Source of the DNA: Acanthopleura granulata
Taxonomy: Eukaryota; Mollusca; Polyplacophora; Chitonida; Chitonidae
Reading direction: 5' to 3'
Assembly: GCA_016165875.1 (NCBI GenBank)
Contig: JABBOT010000015.1
Coordinates: forward strand, 4,881,928-4,945,927
DNA length: 64,000 nt
Shown here: one piece after another, positions 23,706-35,396 of the stretch
How positions within the stretch are numbered: the first letter of the stretch is position 1
Layout: the number at the start of each line of letters is the position of its first letter
The notes under the pieces: model-generated
What the model was told of the DNA's origin: nothing
The model's input: the letters and a program-made list of their open reading frames with translations, nothing else
Database searches by the model: none
Translations under genes and position numbers: made by a program

Positions 23706-24949
23706 TGCAATTACCAGATCTTCTTCTGGTCTCGCGATTATTGACCCAAAACGCCCATTTTGGTTGACAGCTGGTATGTCGGTTTCGACGTCTAGACTCC
23801 TTTTTTATCCGGTTTTTTGTAGTGGTACCTCTCAAGACCCCTCCACTTAGGACACCAAATAAGACACCTGTCTACAGGATGCTGACACAGGTGCCATGTC
23901 CTCTTATGGGGATTATCTAGCGATTAGCCATCATGAACTGAAATGACCAGTTGAATTAGGACGGCCACGATTTGGGACCTATCCCTAAATTTGGTCATAA
24001 CAGATCGGTGGATGAACGGCTCGGCCCGGCAGTGGGGTACAATATAAAAAATTAAGAAGTCACAGGATACAAAACACTGATTCAGAACAAGGTACGAGTT
24101 AAGTGTTGTAGTTTTCCCAGCAGTCACTTTCCTTAGGATGTTGATGACAATAAGCGGTCAACGGAGCGTTTGGAACAGTTCGTCCAGTGAAAACCAGTTA
24201 TCTTCCTCCGATACACGTCAGACAAGGGAAAGTCCAGTAGTTCCTTGATCGGTAATCCGGCTTCTTCCACTCATATAACAGTGACGTACAAATCATCGTA
24301 GTACAAAAATCGTATGAATGAAAAGTTCTTGAATGTGGCATTAAACAGAATGATGAAAAAAAGGAAAGTAAAAATCATTCAAACTGCCTACCATAATACA
24401 AACACAGCACACATTTTCCCTTCAACAATTCATTTTGGTTATGAATCAAATTCCAACAAAAAGTTTCAAGAAGAAACCCTCTTCCATACGGAAACATGAA
24501 AATTATTTTTTCTTTGATCTATGCTTTTTCTTATTACAATAACGTTTGTTACATCATTTTCCCGATCATTTCCAGATACTTCCTGGTTGTTTAGTCCAGA
24601 AAGATAAGATTAGTCGTGTTTGCAGTCGTCTCCTTTTCGACTTTCCGTGATGTTCCTTGAAAAAGAAAGTGAAACACTGATCCATCTCTAATTGAATACT
24701 TGAGGTGTTATAAATCCCTATAGCAACTCGAAAATGTCCTGTACGGAATACAAAGCCTTGAACGAAATATCAACTTGGCGTAAGAACACAATACAGGATG
24801 AGTCAATCGACATATGTTATAATAACATCAAGTTTTTTTTTTCTGTGCCACCAGAACACCCCCCCCCTACCCTCCGAATCCCAACCCCCTAACGATAACC
24901 TTCTTTTAACTACATCCTTCTAGAGTCCAGTCTTAAACAAGTGGCTGCA

Positions 24950-25350
24950 GTTGGTGGGCCATATTGGTGATAGAAGCGAGTTTGATGAGCGACAAGGCGT
25001 CGTTATCCACAATTTCAATATTAGCTTTAGCTATTTCACGAAACATCCATTTTATGAAAGGGTTTGTCGGCAGACGAGCGGCGAATTAGCGCCAATTTCA
25101 TGTAAACTGCGCCTCAATCTGTGTTCACTGGCCAATTTATGACCGACCCACGGAACAAAAACCAGGCGCCTGCGAAGTGCGCCATGTGTTACCCCGCCAG
25201 GCTCATCACGCATGCGCAATCGATCAGAGGCTCCTCACTCAAAACCCACACGTAGGTTGATAATTGGCATTCGATTGGGGCCATCCTTTCCGAATCCAAC
25301 TAATTCCAACTTAATTAGGACGATGTTTGAATAAATGTTACACATCTTGA
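24950..25350. promoter_or_regulatory. Candidate cis-regulatory block
   Basis: Repeat-free, with higher GC than its neighbours. It contains GGCGAATTAGCGCCAATTTC, a GCGCATGCGTG-like site (CACGCATGCGCAATCG) and AACTTAATTAGGACG. No exon is recognised. Confidence 0.3.
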
Positions 25351-27329
25351 GCCCAGTCGTTACATGTGGGCAGGGGGAAACCAGAGGGGTGAGGATGGGG
25401 GAGATGGTTGGAGAGAAAGGTTGTGGAGATTAAGTGGGGAGGATGCTGGAGGGGGCTGAGGATGGGAGCCAAAGAAGAGATGCAGCTGGTTCACAAAAGT
25501 TCCAACACCTGTTTTACAAGTGCGCGGGATAGTGCATTAAATCTGTTTTTCTGTCTATATGTCTAACTGGCTTCAAAAGAAAACCTGAAAGCTTCAGTCA
25601 GTAGAATCTCATAAGCTTATGTAAATGTTGATTATATTTTTCGAACCCCCAAAAATTGTTCGCCCCAGAAGGTCGTGTTTGATATTTGTGCGAAGCCATA
25701 TCTGCAAAGTATAATTTTAAACTTGATAGTCTTTCTAAAGGCGTTTTCTTTTCACTTCCCAAAGTTCTGAGAAGCAGAACGGAGTTGAAAATGAGGCTGA
25801 CTTCCGGTGTTCGTGCCCTCGTCATAATTCAAGCTCACGCGCTCCCACGGCAGACCGTGGTAGAACAGTAACTGTTCTTTGTTTTTCTTCACTGAACTTT
25901 TGGAAATGCTTTTAACTTGACAAGCTAGAGCTGTGTTTTTGTCCTCTATACAAAAATGTAGCAAAGCCTCAACTGTCTTTTTATCATGTGGGGAAATTTG
26001 ATTTAAAAAAAACTTTTTAGAATATAGTTTAAATTGTTTTTTCGTAAGTATTGAGCTTGACATAGACTTAATATTGGTTTGTGATGACATACGGACCGGT
26101 TTATATATTTGACAGGAGCTGTTTTTCTCGAGAAAATAATACTCCTATATTTCTTGAGAAAACACACATTTAACTAATTTTCATACTAAGTAGTGACTGC
26201 ACTTCTGTCCGTTTATCTGTGATTGTAGACTGACATAATTTTAACTTCACACAATAATAGTTGAATTCTCCTGTTCAAATCCAGCTCTTTTATCCGGTCT
26301 TGTCTGCGGCATGATTTGACCGCCTAGTGATCAGGAATCTGCATTTGCGCAGTTGTTTCTTTCAAGCTTGTCCGTTTTTCTCCATATCATCAATAATGTG
26401 GCTGCCATTTTGTTGCTGAATTTTCCCAAACTGAATGTATACAGTCATGTAATTTTTTAAATCATCGTCAAAACCGATTTAAAGCCAATGAAATTACTTG
26501 TAAACTCACAAGCTTGAAATGATTTGATTTCGACTGTTGTTGAACGCCTGGCGATATGCACACCGTATGACTGGAAGAGAAGAGATCTGCCTCGACAGTA
26601 GACTGCATAAACGGCGGCACGATCGTCGTCGAGCTCATATTATTCACGAACAATGACAGAAGTGGAAGAGTCAAATTTCCCCAACGTCCAGTGTCCTGGA
26701 GGATCAAAGGCTTATATCCAGCATAAGGTGTATAATCAAATAATTTACAAATTTATTACTTTAAACAAACACAGATTAAGGGTAATGGTTACCATGGAAA
26801 ACTAGTATGATTACATAACTCTCTAGTTCATGGAACAGCGCGAGTGAAACCCTCTCTGTCTTTCTTTACGTACGTACCTTTGTAACTGCCCCTATCGTGC
26901 ATTCTCTTAATATGGCACCATTAAAAGTGACTTTGGTCAGCTTTCCGCGCTGTTGTTGAAAATGGCTGACTACTTCTCTTTTACATTCCCTCCTGATTTC
27001 TTCCTTTATTTACTGCCTTTGAACTTCGGTGGTTTGTGCTTTAGTTGATCGTTGTTTTGAAACTTGAGTTTTGCGATTGTTGTCTTGAGTCGTAAAGTAT
27101 GGTTGATATTTGGTATACGAAAGCCAAATCTGTTATGATGTCTACATTTTCAGCATTTTCAGCTCTTAGGTAATATGGCATAACTGAAAGTGTCTTACAT
27201 ATTTCCTTTAAAAAGAAAGGGGAAAAAAGCAACATCATCGCGCAAAATATAGAAGTCCATCAGTCTCCGCCAATCTGCCCGTTACTGTCAGCATGGCTGT
27301 ATATATGCTTGCGCAGGTCGATGAATGCC

Positions 27330-27620
27330 GTACCGGCCACCGATGAAATTATTTGCTGTAGATTAGTCGGAATCAATGTTTTCCATTTCGTTCAGATTAA
27401 TTGCGTTTGATCGGAGCTGTCTCCACTCGTTTGATCTGCCGGCTTAGCGGGGAGAAATCCCTCCGGTCATCCGAGGCCATGTCCGCTGTTCACTACGGAA
27501 TCGCTTAGGTCACGATTGAAACAATACCACCAGAGCATCTCGGCAAATAGTGCCATTAATTAGACCGGGTTTGAGATCAGTTGTAACTTAATTGAGGCAT
27601 ACATCTCAGCCCAAATATAC
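27330..27620. promoter_or_regulatory. Candidate cis-regulatory block
   Basis: Repeat-free, with TTCAGATTAATTGCGTTTGA, CATTAATTAGACCGGG, GTAACTTAATTGAGGC and a GC-rich centre. Confidence 0.28.
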
Positions 27621-28560
27621 TGCTTTTCATGGAGTTTTGTAAAATCGCTTTCGACCCATCAACGCGGAATCTGGATTAAAGACACAACATTGAATTGCTT
27701 CACAATGACATTGTAGCTACTAGCCGAGTGGTTGAAAACGTTACGCTCGAGGCCTGAAACACATGTTTTAATGTATATAATGTTATCTAATGCGAGCCCT
27801 CCACAAATTAAGAACGTAGTTTTAGGCTGCGATGATATGTCTATAAACACATACGCCGAAATCATTATTTTTTCGGGCTATTTCCTCCTCGGTTGATATC
27901 CATCTGTAATACACAACTGTGCCTTTCCCTCTCCATTAATTTTCTTAAATAGTTTGCACATTGATCATTTGAGTCATTTTATTATTCATTAATTGACAAA
28001 CTAATTTATCAGGGCATTTGGTCTTCCCTTATCAGTTTTATAGACCGAACTATTTGCTGAGCTTGTAGGAATAACTTGAAGAGTGACATTATTGAGTGAT
28101 CGACAAATTCATGCATTTAACTATACCACATGTATTTACTTAATTTATTATATGAATAGATCACTGATTAATCCAATCATTGGTTAGATACCTGGTTCAA
28201 TGATTTAGTTACTGAATGATTCAACAATTCATGTGCGTATGGCAAGGTTTTATTATTTTAATCGACTGACTGATCGATCGATTTATTGATTTGTTCATTG
28301 ATTAGTTGATTGTTAACTCTCCACAGCCCTAATCAGGGGAATTTCCATGACAACCTTACTTTTAGGGACACCCTCAGCTGACGAAGCAGTATTTGTTTCA
28401 TCTCAATTCGGTGTTACCATTATCATAATTAATCAATTATTTATTGAATTTCTTTATTTGATTGGTGTTGTACGGTGGAATCGGCGATCTGATTCCAGTC
28501 GCGGGGGTGTTTGCTGCATGGCCTAGGTCAAGTAGTCCTCGCCTAGCTATAATTCACGTG

Positions 28561-28830
28561 CTGTCTCCGTGACCGAGGGGTTATAGTGTGCTAGTGCATG
28601 GAAATGACACAGGAGCCTATCATCAATGCGATCGCTGTAAGTTCAAGCCCAGCTCAGGTTGGCTTCCTCTCCGGTCGTGCGTGGGAAGGTCTGCCAGTAA
28701 ATTCTGGATGTTCGTGGGTCTTCAGCGGGCTCTGCCCGGTTTCTCCCCTCCATAATGCTGGATGCGGACGTATAAGTGAAATATTCCTGAGTACGGCGTA
28801 AAACACCAATCAAATGAATAAATAAATGAA
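28561..28830 (+). mobile_element. SINE family 1, full length, diverged head
   Basis: The head reads CTCCGTGACCGAGGGGTTAT, and the middle and tail blocks are complete (GAGTACGGCGTAAAACACCA). The tail is (AAATGAAT)-like. Confidence 0.85.
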
Positions 28831-29944
28831 TGTAATTTATATCATCGAATTTAGCCCTGGATGATTGGGATACTGCATTTAAGTCGGCTGATTTTTCGGG
28901 TATACGTGGCGAATGACCGTGCTTTTCTCCGGATGTTTAATTCCTGATTTCTTTCACCCATAAATCTCAATGCCGTTATATAAGAGAAACGAAAAATCAG
29001 TAAGCGCGCCATTCACGGGTAATCAAATAATTAGATCCCGTCTTCCTTATACCCTGGTGGGGTATTCTGTTATTCTGAACAAATAACCAGGTTGGTTGTC
29101 TGACATCTATAAATGTGTTCATTGATTGATTAACAGATTGATTTAGTTTTGAGGAATGTATTTCCGTGACATCCGACGGAATCCGCGTGGACTGCTTCAC
29201 CTCTAACCGTGAGAACTCAGCCACTTGACCAAACAGGACTTGGAACTGCTAATCGGCGGCTTTGATTCCTAAAATCATCAGCATCTATACACAACGGCTA
29301 GGTATATTGGTATCTCTGTCAAATAGGCATCATGCCGGCAAGCTGCTCGATTTGTCGTGAGAGCGAAACCTGCCAGGACGACGATGAATAAACATAACAT
29401 GTTCATAAAAACGTGTTGTTCTTGAAAACAGGCATTAACAGCATTATAATGGCGGCCGCTATCAGCCTCGCATCCGCGTAGAGAGATCTCAGGGATTCGA
29501 TGTCTTAAGCAAACATCTCTTCTAAAGTGGTCCGTGGGCATCTCGGCCAGACCCAGAATTAATGCACTTGTATTTTTAGCTTCGATAAATATTCTATTTT
29601 ACACCTGTATAAACTTAATGAATCCAACACAACAGTTTTTACCTGCCAAGAGATACGGCAGGAAAAATCGTTGTCGAGACGTGACAAAAAGATGTGTAAT
29701 TTGTCGACGGGAGCTTCAGGAAACTGATTTCATTCATGCATATTTCAACAGTTCCTGAGAGAAGACAGTTGGTTCGGCTGGAAAACTGATAGTCTTCCCA
29801 CATTGAACGCACAATGGGCCATCAGGGGCGATTAAAGTGGGTGGGGATAACGCCATTTACCTAGAAGACACCCTCGGCTGTCATGGCACGATGATAAATA
29901 ATCGGGGTAACTTTACACAGAGGATAGTTGTAATACTTTTTTTG

Positions 29945-30345
29945 TAGAGGGCACTTTAGAAGCAAAGTTCCCTCAGTGAATGAGGTAACTTTTATATGCA
30001 GAAACCTCTTAGCAAAGTGTTATTCAAAGAATGAGGGTAACTGCTTGCATGGGAAGAAGAGGGATAACTCTTTTTTATTATAGGCGGGACTTCGCAAAGC
30101 AAAATGTTAATCAAAGAGGTGGGATAAGTTACACATGCATGGAGAAACTTCGCAACCAAAAAGTTCGTTAAAGAAGTGGATTAACATTTTATAGACGGTG
30201 TTTCGCAAAGAAGACTGCCTGTGAAAGAAGTAAGGGATGTATACTTGTATGGTTGATACCTTGTAAATAATAATTCCGAAGAAGTGGGATAACTATTTTA
30301 TATGGGAAACTCCACATGAAGCTATACACCAGTGAAAGAAGCGAA
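29945..30345 (+). repeat. Degenerate 50-60-bp tandem repeat, ~7 units
   Basis: Recurring core: AACTTCGCAAAGCAAAA, then (A/T)CAAAGAAGTGGGATAACT and TTATATGG. Core anchors lie at 29962, 30012, 30093, 30152, 30205, 30263 and 30313. Strongly diverged, so old. Confidence 0.65.
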
Positions 30346-31004
30346 ACAACTTTCCCCTTCGAGGTTTATAAGTATTTTTTGGCGATTCCCTGATTGTTTT
30401 CTCTTTAATTTTCCTTCGTCACACTCTCTTGGGGGAATTTTGGGTAGAAGATCTGTCTCACTGGCTCGTGTTCCTGGAGCCTCGTTGTCGATCACGTTAT
30501 CGTGATGATATAGAGGGCGTGTAAGTCGTAACTCTACGTGCACTTACATGAACAGTTACCCCTAACTGTGGTAAATTGACAACAGGCAGGAGTTTTTGTT
30601 TCAGTTTATCTCATCATTACGATCTCCAAGGATAAAAAAATGCCCACCATTTTTGATATACAATATATTTTTTTTCCAACAAATTAAACTGACAGGACAC
30701 GCACACGCCTCACGTTATTGATATCATCGTTGCTGAAAGCTTGAGATAACACGCCCTCTTCTACTTTTTCACCAGCTATAGTTTTTTCCCACGTGCATCA
30801 CCCGTATACATTGGGGTATTATTTTATGGTGACTGTAGAATTTCACACCTTGTAATTTCTCATTTTTCTCATTACTGCATTCCTCGCCATGTTATCAGAT
30901 TCAGTCACCTTGTTGAACGAGGCTACCCTTTAAACTTGTAGAAAAGTTACCCAGCTTTTTAATTAACTGTGCTGGCCTATATACCGAACGGTTCGAATTC
31001 GTTG

Positions 31005-31264
31005 ATTCATTTATTTACTTATGTCACCGGTGTTTTACGCCGTACTAAAGAACACCTCATATATATCACGGCGGCTAGCATTATGGTAAGAGGAAACCGG
31101 ACAAAGCCCGTGTAAAACCCACGACCATCCGCAGGCCGCTGGCAGGCCTTCCCAATTGACGTCGGAGAGGAAGCCGGGGTGAGCTTTGGACAAGAGCTCA
31201 CAGCGACCGCATTGGTGAGAGTCCCCTGAGTCATTGCGCTGCGCTGCGCTCGGCCACGTAGCAC
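31005..31264 (-). mobile_element. SINE family 1, full length, reverse
   Basis: On the plus strand it reads tail first (TTTACGCCGTACTAAAG), then AAACCGG, CCCACGACCATCCGCAGG, the B-box block GAGCTCACAGCGACCGCATT and the head. It contributes most of a 138-codon open frame that is not a gene. Confidence 0.85.
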
Positions 31265-31529
31265 CCTCGAATTCGTGGAGTGTATTGCTTCCTTAACATT
31301 GTGCTTGTTTCCTTGCCATAAATCTCTTGTGTAACTGAACACATGCGACGGTGACACATGCCGTAGATTGTCCAGAGTGTGTCCACTTGAGTAATGTAAT
31401 GTACGACTCAATCTATGAGTGTAGCTCCCTCCCAATGGTATCTGACCGACGGCATAAGAACTCGAACGCTACACGATTTGAATACTCTAATTCACTCGTC
31501 AAGAACATACCTTGTGAAAAGTAGCTGAG

Positions 31530-32275
31530 GTGTCTAGTGCAATAACTGAGTGGGGTGTCATATCCGGTGTTTAGCTTGTCAGACGTCAATACGCCGTGAC
31601 TGGGAACGGTGTCATATCTGGTGTCTGGTTTCTCAGGTACCAGAATGTCGTGACTGGCTACTTTGCCATGACTAGTGTCTGGTCAGCCGGTTGCCAGTTG
31701 CTAGTATGCTACAAGTGAGTGAAGTGTCTGGTTCGTTGGGCGTTAATATGCTGTGACTGAATGCGAGTCACGTTTGGTGTCTGGTGTCTGGTGTCTGGCC
31801 AGTATGTGGCTGATTGGGGTACCATATCTGGTCTGTCACGTGTTGATACACTATGACTGGCTGGGTACCATATCTGGTGTCTGGTTGCCAGTTGTCAGTA
31901 TGCGGTGACTGGAGTGAGTATCCCATCTGGAGTCTAGCTAGAATGTCATGTCTTGTGTCTGGTCGGCCAGTTGCCAGTATGCGGTGACTGGGTAGAATGT
32001 CATGTCTGATGTCTGGTCTGCCAGATGTCAACATGCTGTCACTGGCGGAGATACCACATCTGGTTTCAGGTTGGCCGGTGCTGAGTATGTTGTGTCTGAG
32101 TAGGAAGTCGTGTCATGTGTCTAGGAGACAAGCTGTCAGTATGCTATGACTAGTTATAGTGTTATGTCTGGTGTCCGGTTTGTCAGGTGTCACATCTCGG
32201 GTCTGGTGGGCCAATTGCCAGTATGCTGCGAGTGGTTAGAGTGTCATATCTGGTGTCTTGTCAACCAGTTATCAA
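31530..32275 (+). repeat. ~53-bp degenerate minisatellite built from SINE family 2 body
   Basis: About 14 units carry a core like GTCATATCTGGTGTCTGG followed by a variable TTGCCAGTATGCTGTGACTG segment; the cores are mostly 45-60 bp apart. The first unit (ACTGAGTGGGGTGTCATATC) is the same as the family 2 body at 23.53 kb, so this array probably arose by tandem expansion of that body. Confidence 0.75.
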
Positions 32276-33600
32276 AGTTGCAACTCGTAGCCTGTGAATA
32301 ATTCCCTGGAGGAATACTAATATGCATATCTGAGTCACTGTCTAACACCATGCCAATGCAATACACATAAATACTTACACTTATACTAACCTCGAGTTAA
32401 GCATTCGAACACCATGGCACAGATCGCTAGAGATCCTAGACGCGCAGTTCCGAACAAGTAGACTAAAGAGTTCAACTTCATGCGACGTAATAGTCGTAAA
32501 TCCATTCCTCTCAAGTTTGTTCAGAAACAACAACGTTAGGGCTATATAACGCCTTATGGGGCGACGTAATTTACGAACATCTCCACAAGAATATTCTGTA
32601 TGGTACAGTTAATGAATGAAATTCAGACAGAGAACACATTATGATATGAAGTTATAGTGCAAATAAAATAGAGATACACCTGTGGCCAAATAATCTTTCC
32701 TGCGGGCCAAACAACTAAAAGAAAACAATGGATTTTAAAAGAAATCTCCCACCACCACCCCCCCAAAAAAATTCCCCACGTACACAATCATGAATGCGAA
32801 ACAAAATATATAGGTGTTGTCCGTACAAAAGAGAACATCCCCATCACAACACTGGAGGTAAAGACAATGTATCATAGAATGCATCACTTTCGACGGAAAT
32901 TAGCAGAAAGAAGGAAGAAGTTCGAGAAAAATTTCAGACATTTGTTTTTGGAGTTGTTCTTTTTTTTTTCGGAAAATGATCCAAATAGGATATACAGACG
33001 ACATATAATGCGTCTAGCCTCGAGCTGAATCCAATGAACCGAGTGTAAAGAGAAGTCGGGCTGAACAATGCAGGCATTCTCTTCTCTTTGTTTTCATTTT
33101 AGGATTCAACACAGAGAGCATCGCATTGTCTACGGAATGTCAACAAACCGTTGACAGAATCTTCTCGACGGGGTGAAAAAAGTGCATGCCTTTACTGACA
33201 TTTTCGGAATCCCGTAGTTGGGTCTGCTAACACATAAGCCGCCACGAGATCGTCTCGGCAAACATGGCAGGTCTCTAATGGCCGTCTCTTAAGGCCCATC
33301 GGCGGATTCTCAGCGGCTGGGATTATTGAAAGTGTATTGACTGAGCACACAGTAGATGCGTCCCAATGTCCCACAGACTAACAATGGCAATCCAACGATC
33401 TCCCTGCTTTTCTTTTCTTTTCTTTTTGTGTGTAGGCAGGTTAACGACTTATAGGTTGCCCTTTCGTGTAACTTTGGGTGTTTCCGTGTTCACGAACATA
33501 CTCCGACATCCCGAGCAGCCATATCAGAAACCATACATACAAGGACATGTATGCCGCGTTTACTACTGCTCTTTGGGTGCGTTCCACTCGTCGATCTGAA
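32276..33600. other. No gene recognised
   Basis: No convincing frame or repeat between the minisatellite and the CAGTGGCCA-rich stretch that begins near 33.6 kb. Confidence 0.5.
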
Positions 33601-33614
33601 CGTCACTGATGTCA

Positions 33615-33815
33615 GATTCAGTGGCCACCGGAGGACGTAGTGTGACGTCGCGATGGTCCGGAAGCCGGGGAAAGACGAGTGAACTAAGACGTTACAATAC
33701 ACATCACTGTCTCCACTGAGACGGCAGTGGTGCCACTGGTCTCCTCCAGTGGCCAATGGAACGACACGTCAGTGGCCAATACCTCCTCCAGTGGCCACCG
33801 GAGAACCAATGGAAC
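33615..33815. repeat. CAGTGGCCA short dispersed repeats and hairpin
   Basis: TCAGTGGCCACCGGAGGACG, CCAGTGGCCAATGGAACG, CAGTGGCCAATACCTCCTCC and CAGTGGCCACCGGAGAACCA lie close together. The first of these is followed by a hairpin-forming CAGTGGTGCCACTG at ~33725-33738. Confidence 0.65.
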
Positions 33816-34124
33816 GTACCCTTGAATGGTTCTGGTGAACAAATCTGATAAATCTGTCAGCCTGCTGGCTGGCATGACATTCTATCGGAGGTGTTCGCTT
33901 CAGGAAAATAATATGTTTTGGTTATTGTGTAACTTCGTCATCAAGAATTTCTATCTTGCACGATGGCAGCCAGGTGAAGAAAACCCGAATGCTTGGAGAA
34001 AACTACCGACCTCTGGCAAGTTACAGAAGGACATTCCACGTGTGACATTAAAGTGCGCGACATATTGGTGGAAGTCGAGTGGTCTTCCATGCGAACGTCA
34101 GACAGCGCAAAGGACAACAAAAGC

Positions 34125-34245
34125 GCCGTTTTAGACTTATTGTCACCATGGCAACATGAACGCCGTCTTCGGCTATTTGTTGCCATGGCCTCACGAGCGC
34201 CGTCTTCGACTTGTCACCATGGTACCACGAGCGCCGTCGGGCCGC
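34125..34245 (+). repeat. ~40-bp tandem repeat with CCATGG cores
   Basis: GCGCCGT(C/T)TT, GTCACCATGGCAACATGAAC, GTTGCCATGGCCTCACGAGC and GTCACCATGGTACCACGAGC repeat with GCCGTCTTCG between them. Plus- and minus-strand open frames here are repeat by-products. Confidence 0.7.
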
Positions 34246-34254
34246 AGTCACCAG

Positions 34255-34480
34255 AATGTAAAACTACAGCACAGGGAGTAAAACCAGAGCTAAGGCAATA
34301 GTGTGATATTGGGCAAATGTTCACACGTAACTTTTGAAATCTGGCCTCCTATCAGTTTACCTGAGTTAGGGGTCTTTTTTCTCTAACTGTTCATGTAAGT
34401 GGTTAAGAACTTCAATCTCCCTTAGCACCGTGGTTTAAGCAAACTTAGATAAATATAATGCATTGGGGTTAAATGCAATT
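34255..34480 (+). mobile_element. Family 3 dispersed element with conserved hairpin core
   Basis: Ordered blocks: TACAGCACAGGGAGTAAAAC, GTGTGATATTGGGCAAATGT-TCACAC (inverted ends GTGTGA/TCACAC), TCAGTTTACCTGAGTTAGGG, CTCTAACTGTTCATGTAAGT, then ACCGTGGTTTAAGC. Non-autonomous (MITE-like), no coding capacity. The exact ends are not defined. Confidence 0.6.
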
Positions 34481-34753
34481 GATGGGGTGCCTTTTGTTGA
34501 GAACTGTTCACAATGTATGCCTCCGCAAATAGTGAGAAAGCGGGGTAGATCTAAAACTCCCCTAAGACCGTGATTAAACCCACACCTATAGTGTGCCCAT
34601 AATGGTTAAGAGTCTCGAACCTAGCACAGTGGCCATCAAAAACAACATGACTCGATCGGAAAGAATCCCGTCAGTTGAATTTCACACTTGATCCCGTGAC
34701 TTTTTTTTTCAACTGGTGTTTGCTGAAAACGCTACCATGACTTCGTGTGTCAC

Positions 34754-34778
34754 TATATATATATATATATATATATAT
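34754..34778. repeat. (TA)n microsatellite
   Basis: Uninterrupted TA run of about 12 units. Confidence 0.95.
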
Positions 34779-35396
34779 CTGTTGAACAAGGTTCTTCTTT
34801 TAAATACCTCTTCACAGAGGGCTTGGAAATTTATTCATATGGTTGGTATTTTACGCTCATCTCAGGGATATTCAGCAGGGCGGTCGGCACAATATAACGA
34901 GATGTAGAAAAAGATCAGAATTTGGAGGTTAATTTACAATTTCCGGGAGAAAACCAGATCAGAATCTGCCACAGCGGGCGTCATTGAAATTCAAACACCA
35001 TTTGAAATGCGGACACTAAGCACATCTCGTCGCCAATAGACAGGTTAAGCAACTCAGAAAACACCTAGAGTAACGAGTGATGTCATCGTTTTTGTGTGTG
35101 ACGTCACGCTTGGAAAATCTAGGTCGTGCCTTGTGGTCGTTTCTTATGAGCTGATTCGGTATTTACCCTTTATGAATTTCCGAGTCGATATTTGGCGTTT
35201 TATCTGTTTAAATGTGAAATAAATACGAGAAGAATCTACTCCTGAAGTATAACTCTGTCGTACGTACAGATTTTTGTTTCCAAAAAGTAGAAATCAAGCC
35301 AAGAAAACGTTATTAGTCAGCTGCATGTGTTTCATGGATACGATTAGCGTCGTAAGCCTGCTGTGCGAGGCTGTCCTTTATATAGACCTATGCAAC

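Noticed and set aside
25752..26090. 112-codon minus-strand frame
   Set aside because: Lys/Ser-rich with no known domain; no neighbouring exon-like frames or good splice sites were seen.
31019..31435. 138-codon minus-strand frame
   Set aside because: Most of it is a reverse SINE family 1 copy; the same peptide pieces appear in other SINE copies.
31768..32034. 88-codon frame with repeated DTRHDI-like units
   Set aside because: A translation of the SINE-derived minisatellite, not a repeat protein.
33490..34301. Overlapping frames on both strands
   Set aside because: They lie in short tandem CAGTGGCCA and CCATGG repeats that keep several frames open at once.
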